Below are positions 21,132 through 30,155 of a stretch of 64,000 nucleotides of DNA, piece after piece. This DNA is from Cyathus striatus. Lineage: Eukaryota; Basidiomycota; Agaricomycetes; Agaricales; Nidulariaceae. The position numbers and the translations under genes are program-made. The notes beneath the pieces are model-generated. The model was not told the origin of the DNA. It was given only the letters and a program-made list of their open reading frames with translations, and made no database searches. Position 1 is the first letter of the stretch, and the number at the start of each line of letters is the position of its first letter. The stretch covers positions 186,001-250,000 of the forward strand of contig JAOVFP010000001.1 of NCBI GenBank assembly GCA_025738555.1, written 5' to 3'.

Positions 21132-23730
21132 CTACATAGACATGGGTATCATTTCTCCATAATCATTGATGAGCATTTCAACTTTGGACAGCCGCACCAC
21201 ATCTGATTGTATGAAATTCTTCAAACAACTAATTTCATCTGCACGAAGGTCCTTATCAAATGTGATATGCACAGATTTTAAAAAATGCATAGTGCTGGTA
21301 GAGTCTGACATCTCTGGTAGTTGCAGCTGAACAGGTGGAAGTTGAGACTTCAGCATGTATATCAATTATTCAATCACCTGGACATCTGGTATGTTTAGAC
21401 CAAAACCTATACCATGCACATATAAAATCTCCAGCCGAGGAAATAGATCTTCAATGTTGGTATAATTTCCATTTGTTAGCCAATTGACACCATCAGCAAA
21501 AGATTGAGGATTCTCCCAATGTAATTTCTTTATGTCTTTAAGCTCTTGAATCTGCCAGGTACTATCGACATATGTGGCATAAATTCTAAATTCCTCCAGC
21601 AAGCACCGGGATCGCTGAAGGAATTCAACCACAGAGTCAAGATTGAATTCCTGGTTCAGATGTAGCATCTTGAGATAAGGTGTTGTCAGAATCTCCAATG
21701 CATTCGTGTCCTTGAATCCATGTAGCTTGAGTGATTCTAGGCATGGAAGTTAAAGTACCTAGTTTAGCGCAACGTAGTATAAATTAAAATATATGTAATT
21801 TCACTCACACCACGTATGCTCACTAAGAAGGTGCTCGGTGGGTAAGACTCGGATGCAAAATGCTTCCGGGCGAAGTAAGGTAAAAGGGGAGGTGTCAGAG
21901 ACCGACATTCATGAAGGGAAACGGCTTAGCGAACACTTTGATGCGCGTTTTGATGCGCGTTCCTTAATCTCGGACTTAGCACGGGCTTATGACTTCTCAC
22001 TTCGCGTTGCACTTAGAATCTCAAAGCTCACACAAATACTAAAGCACGACGCTAGATGGTATTTCTCGGGGCACAGGAGACTGCCCTCCCTCTACTTTAC
22101 TCTACCTATTAAATATCATACAGGACTACGGCTAGAGGAACTATATAGTTAGGACAAATACAGTAATTTACATATTAGCTAAGCAGTAAGATAGACTTTT
22201 GGACTGGATACAGACGTCTGGGATGGACCAGAGTAATTCACGCATGTACAAACATACGAGCGCCAAGAATGCATCCATATGGGAAGATAGCGAAGAACAA
22301 TAAATCGTCCTGCAGGAAGAACGCTCCATACGGAGGCGTGATGCCGCGCACTTTGACTCGTGGAAATGGGAACCGCTGAATCAGCCTGCCGGGAATGCCG
22401 GATCTCAGGCCAGTCTAGGCGCCTATAGCGTGCTGATGCACAGCACTGGTACAGCGTGGTTAGATAGCGGCAACTGCCGTGGGTCTAGTGCTCATGCCTT
22501 TTCCTATGACGCAATAACATAGCTTCGATATCCTATTATTAGAATAGACGCGCGCTTAGCTCGATCTCCGGCCTTACTGGTAACTATTTCCCACCGATGT
22601 CGAGAATAAGCTCTGACCTCGGTGTTTCTATTCTTAGACGCTTTCCTACTTAGGCTAGTTATGTCCCTTATTAGCGCGAGTCATTCCCACGCTAGCTAAC
22701 GGTCCGGGACCTCTACCTTAGCTACTAATTACAACCCAGATATATTATACCGTTTGTAAGTAGCGCGTAGAATATAGAAATAATGTTTTTATAGTAGGTA
22801 GAAGTACACTAGGCGTATTAAAGTGTAATGGACCAAGCTGTCTCAGTAGACCCTTTCAAGCTCAAAGATGTAAGATTTGGCATACTTTGAAGTGTATGGT
22901 AAAGCTCATCAGAAGAGAATTTATTTATATCTGATTCAAATATTGTAAGCTGTGCACAGGGGAGGTTACTGAAAAATGCAAAAGGATTCGTTACTTCCTG
23001 GATAGTGATATGTATGAGTGAAGGGGCCAATTGAAAACTGATGTGGCCCTTAAGATCGATGAGTCCCAATTGCCATATACTGAGATATGTGAGATTCGGA
23101 GAAGATTTCAGAGTAACAGGGTCAGCTAAATTAGCAAGTTTTAGCTGCTGTAAATGTGTGAGTGACGTATGTGTTGGTATATGGGATTCTATGGCCTTTA
23201 AAAGCTCTCCATTCCGAATCGTGACATCCTTCCATCTATGAACACTTTGCACTATTGTTTTAATGCAGCTTTCACCCAGAAGTTCTGGGGTGCAATCACT
23301 TCCAATGGTAAAACAAAGTGGGACTTCCTTGGAAAGTGATATACACTTTTCAATAAATGGCCCAATCATAGCTATGACAGCCAATGACATATCAGAATTG
23401 GAGCTTGTGACGAAATTTGACCATAGAACAGCACAAGAATGGGTGATGGAGCGCCAGTAAGAGGATACTTGAGTTACCATTTGAATAAATGCATGTGAGT
23501 TGTAACAAACTGAAATGTGGTAGAATAGTAGGTGAGGTTGAAGGAATATCTGACACAGTAATTCTGCAGGCAATTTTTGAATAGGCGAGAATAGACCTTG
23601 TTCCTGTAATTGAAACTGCTGTAGTGCATTGTGTCAATTCTTCAGTGTTTCCAAAGATTGTTGAAGATGGCTAATCTCCTTATCCAAGTGGGATATCTCT
23701 GATTGTGCATAGGATATATTTGACTCTGGA
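21132..23730 (-). pseudogene. F-box protein gene, interrupted by an insertion
   Basis: Read right to left this is a coiled-coil plus F-box protein like those at 39158 and 47322. From 23726: ESN-SYAQSEISHLDKEI, a heptad-rich helix, a TGA where the paralogue has CGA (a CpG transition), then QKLPAELLCQIFLQPH (F-box core) and a leucine-rich tail. The frame runs to 22821 (...AWSIT), where a 1071-bp element is inserted, then resumes at 21749 as LPCLESLKLHGF and ends at 21132. Removing the element and one AAG copy restores the reading frame and matches the paralogue (SIVLPHLEKLEI). The gene would have served as a substrate adaptor of an SCF ubiquitin ligase. It is dead through the nonsense codon and the insertion, and its 5' end is cut by a word-array element at about 23731. 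Confidence 0.85.
21750..22820. mobile_element. Non-autonomous element, 3-bp duplication, copy 1
   Basis: 1071 bp. The left end is TTAAAGTACCTAG and the right end reads, in complement, TAATACGCCTAG. The target AAG is duplicated (21747-21749, 22821-22823). The boundary is confirmed because deleting the element plus one AAG restores the F-box reading frame. No transposase: the 104-aa frame at 21838-22152 matches a partly open frame in copy 2 but no known family. A 3-bp duplication is typical of PIF/Harbinger or CACTA superfamilies. This copy keeps many CpGs. Confidence 0.85.
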
Positions 23731-24700
23731 GGTCATTACACTGCCCCACAGAATCAGGTGGACTCCACCTGGAGTCCAGGTATTCCACCTGAAGTCCACC
23801 TGAAGTCCACCTGGACTTTACTGGACTCTACCTGGACTCTACATGAACTTTATATAGAAAAATTATAGGATTTAGATAGACTCCAGCTGGACTTCAGGTA
23901 AAGTTCAGGTAGAGTCCAGAAATAACTGGAATACACCTGGAGTCCACTGGACTTAGTCAACTGAGCTTCAGATAGACTCTACCTGGAGTTCACCTGGACT
24001 CTACTGTACAAAGTAGCTTAGACATTACCTGGGGTTCACCTGGACTCCAGCTGGACTCTACCTGGACTCTACTTGTACTAAGTAGTTGAGACATTACCTG
24101 GAGTTCACCTGGACTCCAGCTGGACTCTACCTGGACTCTACTTGTACTAAGTTATTGAGACATTACCTGGGGTTCACCTGGACTCCAGCTGGACTCTACC
24201 TGAACTCTATCTATACTAAGTCATTGAGACATTACCTGGAGTTCACCTGGACTCTACCTGGACTCTACTTGTACTAAGTCATTGAGACATTACCTGGGGT
24301 TCACCTGGACTCTACCTGGACTCTACTTGTACTAAGTCATTGAGACATTACCTGGGGTTCACCTGGACTCTACCTGAACTCTACCTGGACTCCACTGAAC
24401 TCAAGTGCTTAAGCTGTACTTAGACTCTATTGTTACAGTTGTAACATGTTTCCTACAGTTATCAAACCATGTGTGAAAGTGTGACATATTGGAAAATGTT
24501 GGGAAAAGCGTGACAAGTGTGGGAAAAGTGTGACATGCGTGGGAAAAATGTAAAATGTTGGAAAAGTGTGGCAAGTGTGATGGATATGATGTCACACTTT
24601 TTCCCACGCTTGTCACGCATGTCACACTTTTTTCCAACATTTTCTAACATGTCGCGCATGTCACACTTTTCCCACACTTGTCTATTTTTAGTTTTTTGAT
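23731..24700. repeat. GGACTCC-word arm with shared core, left half-element
   Basis: It starts GGAGGTCATTACACTGCCCC. Then come words of the type TGGACTCCACCTGGAGTCCA and five or six units of about 57-69 bp containing GAGACATTACCTGG..TTCACCTGGACTC (24030-24350). After TGTTACAGTTGTAACA (24431) comes the GTGTGAAAGTGTGACAT core, itself palindromic and centred near 24580. It has the same architecture as 25609-26459, but the right-hand arm is replaced by a coding fragment. Confidence 0.7.
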
Positions 24701-24787
24701 TATGAGAAATTGCTGTGTGTCTTCTGACTTCTAAGATCTTGGTTTGCATCAATCCCCCCCCACTCTTTCTCAACCACCACCACTATC

Positions 24788-25608
24788 TTGCTGTCTCAAA
24801 GCATTTTAACACTTCTACACACAACAGCTTGTCGTTCCACTCACTCTGCTACAACTCAGGCTTCTAGTGCCACTCCTACTGAGTCTGCTTCACTGTCAGT
24901 TGCTACACATGAAACTTGCAGTGAGTCTTGCAAGTGTGGAACTTCTGCTGCCAATCTTACAGCCCAACCACCAATAAAGAAGCAGGCCAAGGCCAACAAA
25001 CCTATTACAGATGATGAGGAGACTGAAAATATGCAGGAAAAACAGGGTAAAAAATTTGTAAAAGGCAAGAAAGTCAAAAAAACTCGGTATGGTTTCCTAA
25101 CTTTCTTTCACTGCCTCACTAATACTTTTTAGAAAAACTTCGGAAATGAAATGTGCTGAGGATGCTGCTGCAGATGAAGAGGGTATACCTGACCTTACTG
25201 CGTACATATTACATATATTTATACAATATTTATGTACTAATAATACTTAGTGCTGAAAGGGTGCTGGAGGAAAGCAGCCTTCCTGCTGCCCCTCCAAAGT
25301 GGGGTCCATCTTCTGATGTACCTCAACCAGCAGCTCCGGTTTTCACTGTCACTTGTAAGTGCTGTTCAGACATGAAAAAAGGTAAAAAATATTCATCTAT
25401 ATATATAAAATGTGTATCTAAATATTTATATCTTCTACAGTTGAAGAAGAAGAATCTGATGGATATGAAACCCATAATGAAAGTGAAAATAAAGGTTTGA
25501 ATTGATAGCTTACATATATATTTACTAACACAAGTTTTATTTCAGAAAATACTGAAGGTTCAAGTGATGGATCAAATGCAGGTCATGGAAATGAATCAGA
25601 ACAGTATA
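24788..25608 (+). pseudogene. Truncated acidic/charged protein gene
   Basis: A spliced coding stretch with no family I recognise. Exon 1 (about 24788-25087) is Ser/Thr/Ala-rich with a CESCKCG-like cysteine cluster and a basic segment (KKFVKGKKVKKTR). Further short exons follow (KTSEMKCAEDAAADEEG, 25133 on; VLEESSLPAAPPKWG, 25260 on; EEEESDGYETHNESENK, 25441 on; ENTEGSSDG, 25546 on), with introns that start GT and end AG. The reading frame runs directly into the palindromic element at 25609, so the 3' end is lost. It lies between two word-array elements and may be the 5' part of a protein carried by an autonomous relative. Confidence 0.45.
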
Positions 25609-26459
25609 TTGCACTGCTCCACGAGATCAGGTGGACTTCAGGTAGAGTCCAGGTAAAATCCTGGACTCCAGGTGGACTTCAGTGGACTTCAGATGGACTT
25701 CAGGTGGACTTCAGGTGGACTCTACTGGACTCCAGCTGGACTCTACCTGTACTAAGTAGTTGAAACATTACCAGGAGTTCACCTGGACTCTACCTGGACT
25801 CTACTGAACTCAAGTGCCTAAGCTGTACCTAGACTCTATTGTTACAGTTGTAACATGTTTCCTACATTTATCAAACCATGTGTGAAAGTGTGACATGTCA
25901 AAAAATGCTGAAAAGCGTGACATGTGTGACAACCATGGGAAAAAGTGTGACATATCATATCCACGCTTTTCAGCATTTTCCAAACATGTCGAATTTTTCC
26001 CACGGTTGTCACACATGTCACGCTTTTCCCACGCATGTCACGCTTTTTCAGCATTTTTTGACATGTCACACTTTCACACATGGTTTGATAACTGTAGGAA
26101 ACATGTTACAACTGTAACAATAGAGTCTAAGTACAGCTTAGGCACTTGAGTTCAGTGGAGTCCAGATAGAGTTCAGGTAGAGTCCAGGTGAACCCCAGGT
26201 AATGTCTCAATGACTTAGTACAAGTAGAATCCAGGTAGAGTCCAGGTAGAGTCCAGCTGGAGTCCAGGTGAACTCCAGGTAATGTCTCAATGACTTAGTA
26301 CAGATAGAGTTCAGGTAGAGTCCAGGTAGAGTCCAGGTAGAGTCCAGGTGAACCCCAGGTAATGTCTCAACTACTTAGTACAGATAGAGTCCGGCTGGAG
26401 TCCAGTAGAGTCCACCTGAAGTCCACCTGAAGTCCACCTGATCTCATGGGGCAGTGCAA
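25609..26459. mobile_element. Complete GGACTCC palindromic element
   Basis: 851 bp. The ends are TTGCACTGC(T/C)CCA.GAGATCAGGTGG in inverse orientation, flanked by TATA on both sides (25605-25608, 26460-26463). Because the flank CAGTATA/TATACTG is itself palindromic, a TA or TATA target is possible. The arms carry AGGTGGACT and TAGAGTCCAGG words. The core (about 25880-26080) has CATGTGTGAAAGTGTGACAT in both orientations. No protein. A Tc1/mariner-type MITE would fit the TA target, but the termini alone do not prove it. Confidence 0.75.
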
Positions 26460-26463
26460 TATA

Positions 26464-27290
26464 CTGTCCTATTCACACTCACAAGTATTACACTCACACT
26501 CAATATCCTTTAACTTGAGTATGAGTGTGATTGGTATTCTTACTCATGCTCACAAATATTACACTTGCATTCAACTTGAGTGTGAGTGTGGTATTCCTAT
26601 TCACACTCACAAGTATTACACTCACACTCAATATCCTTTAACTTGAGTATGAGCATGATTGGTATTTTTACTCACACTCACAAATATTACACTTGCATTC
26701 AACTTGAGCATGAGTGTGGTATTCCTATTCATGCTCACAAGTATTACACTCATGCTCAATGTCTGAGTGTGATTGGTATTCCTATTCATGCTCACAAATA
26801 TTACACTTGCAACTTACTTTTCCTCCCACATGTAAGTGAAGCCAAAATATAAATGCAACATATTATTTTTTGTGAGCATGAAGTAAAGACTTCGAGTGTG
26901 AGTTGATGACCTTGAGCATGAAAACTTAGACCCTGTGCATGAATGTATGGGCCCTGTGCATAAGATGTTGACCCTGAGCATGAAGTAAAATCTTGAGCGT
27001 GATGTGTGCATGCATGCTCAATCCATGCTCACACCTTGAGCATGAACATGAGTGTGCACACACATGCTTGAGCATGAAGTATAAATATTATTTTTCAAGA
27101 TTTGACTTCATATCTTGATTAGAAATATCACTCACATTCACAATATGACACAGCCATACAACACTAGTATGTACATTTGATTTACACTCTTTTTGACCCA
27201 CAAATGGGCTATTTAGAACTAAAATAAATACCTTGAGTGTGACACACTCAATCAAGCTCACTTTTGTGCATGCCCAGAATTTTCTATGTG
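26464..27290. repeat. GAGTGTGA / GAGCATGA word array
   Basis: 26464-26815 is a tandem of units of about 130-140 bp built from TATTCACACTCACAAGTATT, ACACTCACACTCAATATCC and TTTAACTTGAGTATGAGTGT. 26870-27290 switches to GAGCATGAAGTAAA and CCCTGTGCATGA words, ending with TTGAGTGTGACACACTCAA. It directly abuts the preceding element. No termini identified. Frames across it are repeat translations. Confidence 0.65.
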
Positions 27291-27718
27291 CCTGTTGAGA
27301 AAGGGGGCATCAAATTTCACTGGATTGTGAATGTGTAGGTACAGAGATTTTATAGAAAATTAAAATAAAGAATGTACTTAATAAGGATTGATTAATAAAA
27401 TGGAAATTAAGAGTGTTTAAATCATAGATTTATGAAAAGAAATGGTAAGGTATGAAACAGAGAACATACCAATGAATAAAAAGAAAATTTAAGGAATAAA
27501 AACATGGGAGAGATAGACACAGCCTTCAGTAAACTGTTTTTTGGCATTCAATAGGCCTTGGTAGTACTCTATATTGACAATCTTGAGTTCTTGTTGAGTA
27601 ATTGCAGTGTTGAGGGCAATGCAGTAGTGTCAGCATTGGAGGGAGAAAATGAGAGAAAGTGTGAACAATGCAAGTGAATGTGTCGATACACACATCACTT
27701 GATTACATAATGGAAATT
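27291..27718. other. Intergenic, nothing recognised
   Basis: AT-rich, CpG-poor DNA with no supported gene, RNA or repeat. Confidence 0.5.
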
Positions 27719-27758
27719 GTAATATGTTGATTTTTGTAGTACAGGTGAAACACCTGCT
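27719..27758 (+). repeat. 40-bp direct repeat with CAGGTG hairpin, copy 1
   Basis: Identical at 38 of 40 positions to 29688-29727. It contains the hairpin CAGGTG-AAA-CACCTG. The two copies bracket 1.93 kb that holds the structured repeat and the pectin methylesterase pseudogene. Confidence 0.7.
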
Positions 27759-27768
27759 GGAAATTCCC

Positions 27769-27890
27769 ACTACCTTTTAAGGTAGTTGGGTTATAGGGAC
27801 CTTTGGATTCCCCTATAAGGCAATTTGTGGATCGCAGTCAGGATCTCACTTTCTGGCTATGTGATTGGCTGAAGCCTTGTTACGCTCTGT
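27769..27890 (+). repeat. Structured repeat, two hairpins (copy 2)
   Basis: Inverted copy of 4040-4155. ACTACCTT/AAGGTAGT (27769-27786) and TTATAGGG/CCCTATAA (27791-27818) are both conserved, with changed loops. Downstream are CTATGTGATTGGCTGAAG and a second TGTGATTGG, i.e. inverted CCAAT boxes in tandem, which suggests either a promoter-like or a structured terminal region. Confidence 0.65.
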
Positions 27891-28000
27891 GATTGGTTCG
27901 AGGTCAGATTACTTGTGACATTCTGTGACATAGGGCTGACCAGTGACAAAGCACCTCGGAGTGAAAGCACCTGTAAGTATTGATTTTCTCTCATTTTTAC

Positions 28001-28160
28001 CCTTTCGCACTTGTTGTCATACCCCTGTATCACTCTTATCATCATCTCTCACCTCTGGTCATTCTAGCCATTGTCCTCCCTTGCACTTGTTGTCATACTC
28101 CCTTATCGCTCTTGTCATCATCTCCCGCCTCTGGTCGTTCCAGTCATTGTCTTCTCTATG
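28001..28160. repeat. Two-copy 75-bp tandem repeat
   Basis: GCACTTGTTGTCATAC, then C.TTATC..TCTTGTCATCATCTC, then CCTCTGGTC.TTC.AG.CATTGTC, occurs at about 28008-28078 and 28083-28153. A local duplication of C/T-rich DNA. Confidence 0.6.
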
Positions 28161-28557
28161 GTCCCTGTCTTCCTGATCCTCACTCTGCTTGAGTTTAATA
28201 TCATCCTGTAAGTTCTTTTTCTATACATTTCCTGTGTGCAGTACATCCTCACCTCCTCCTCCAACACCACCCCAGCTTATGTCGTCATCATGGTCATCTT
28301 CCAGCCCCCCTTCCCTCCCCTCCACTTTGTTGCATCAAGATGACAGCTTTGAATTCTTATCATAAAGAAACATGTCCTGCGTCTCACAATAGTGAACATC
28401 GTCATTGACCACCCACCTCATCTCCACACGATGCTGCACTTGTGTTATTTTTGTATATGTATGCTGTTCTTGCTGCCTCAAGAACCTCTCCGCCTTCTGG
28501 ATCGATAGTCGTATGAGCTAATAGGACTGCTACTGGGGGATTCAAAACCATTCAGTC

Positions 28558-29280
28558 AGCTGTGAATTATTTACCCAACAACAGCACTTCAAGGTCTACT
28601 TTCATCTACCCTGGGATGTACATGGAACAAGCATCTATAACCGATACTGGACCTCTCACCATTCGTCCTCCCCTCGACCCTTTCCTTTACTTGTACTTAC
28701 AAACAAAATCAGATCTTCAGCTACACTGTAGACACAAGCTCCTACAAAGGCAACATACTGAACATGCAATTCAACAGAAACGCCACTGCCGTAGGGTCAA
28801 ACGACCTAAGCAGAACACTACGCATCCATAAAACCGACTTCAAGCTATACAACGTGAACATTAAGAACACCATGGGTCTGGGTGTTTGAGCTATCACTAT
28901 CAGCCAATGCAGATCTTGTGTGGGGCTGTATGCTGGCGGGTTCTACAGGTACCAAGATACAGTTTTGGCAAACCAGGGCACGCAGGTGTTTTTGAAGGGA
29001 TATATTGAGGTGGGTCGATTCTTTGTTGTGTGAAAATCACAGATTGATAATGTTTTGTGTGTAGGGAGCAATAGCTTTCATCTTTGGTCGAGAAGAACTC
29101 GCTTACTTTGGTGGAAATACTATTGTAGTGAAAGGACAGGGCTTTATCACAGCCAGTGGACACAAATCAAACAATGCCAGTAGCTGTGTTTTCCTTCTCC
29201 TTCCCTACCCTCAATCCACTCATGGATACGCAATCATGGACATAGATTGTTGCAGCTTTCTGGCCAGATATTGATGTTGC
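28558..29280 (+). pseudogene. Pectin methylesterase (CE8) pseudogene
   Basis: The family de-esterifies pectin in plant cell walls. Recognisable blocks are VNYLPNNSTSRSTFIYPGMY near 28561-28620, a frame change, then LRIHKTDFKLYNVNIKNT near 28821-28875, YQDTVLANQGTQVFLKGYIE (28950-29010), a 56-nt intron (29011-29066) and AIAFIFGREELAYFGGNTIV. Lesions are frameshifts near 28650-28760 and a TGA at 28886 inside the conserved AI-L-S region. The motif normally DFIFG, which holds a catalytic aspartate, reads AFIFG. The YQDT aspartate remains. The C-terminal GRPW block is not found. A dead copy, possibly carried by a repeat, since direct repeats bracket it. Confidence 0.85.
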
Positions 29281-30155
29281 GTTGTGCTTAACCTCTCTCT
29301 ATCGGATGCCGAATTATGAAAATTGATCAGAAGAAAACAAGAAAACAGGTCCAAAACTGGAAATAAGGAGTGCGATGTTCTAATGAAGAAGATTGCACAT
29401 GGTTGAGGTTGTAGTGGTTAGAAAGCAAAAATCAGTGGAGATGAGAAAGCATTGGGAAACAAGTTTTGGTGAGGCACCTATTAATAAGGCTTTATGTTTT
29501 TTTCTTCTGCCTACGGCTTGCCCTTATTATTATGACCGATAGAATAAAATACTATATCACTTTTGTACATAGTTACAATATTCTTTTTCTGTGATTCTGA
29601 ACTCAACCAAAAATATTTTTCATATTCCAATATAACCAAATTCATGAGGTAGTGGGCCCTGCCGCTTGCCAGCCCTATTTCTTTATTGTAATATGTCAAT
29701 TTTTGTAGTACAGGTGAAACACCTGCTCTACAATGCACCTTAGAACTCCTCAGTCAAATGGGGTATAATATTTCTTTGTTTAGGCCTTAACATGTCTTAC
29801 ACCTTTACAACATGCCAAAATCCCTCCAGTTGCTTTCTATTTCCCTTGGATGAATTTAAAGTCTTACAGTCGAGTCCCACTAAAATGAGATTGTTTTTTA
29901 CAACTTAATAGAGTTCAAAATTGGCATTGTATTACTTGGAGAATCTCCATCTTTTGATATATTCCTATCCATTCTATGCTAGCTTCTCAATAGCTTTGAG
30001 AACATCTGATTTGAAGTGCTCAATATCATGCACTATGGCTAGTTCTGTTCCTTTTGAATAGCAAGGGGTGTTGTATAGAACCCTAATAAGTCTAGTGCAG
30101 ATTGAATTAAAGTACATACATTCTTTCTCACCCTATTTTCACAAATGAACCACTT
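29281..30155. other. Intergenic; holds the second 40-bp direct repeat
   Basis: No gene supported. 29688-29727 is the second copy of the CAGGTG-hairpin repeat. The rest is AT-rich and CpG-poor. Confidence 0.5.

Noticed and set aside
21750..22820. piggyBac interpretation because TTAA lies at both ends
   Set aside because: The F-box reading frame is restored only if a 3-bp AAG, not TTAA, is the duplication, and copy 2 has ATT. TTAA is part of the element termini.
24462..27011. Several 60-100 aa frames rich in Cys, His, Met, Thr
   Set aside because: They follow the GTGTGACAT, GGACTCC and GAGTGTGA words and mirror each other across palindromes. Not genes.
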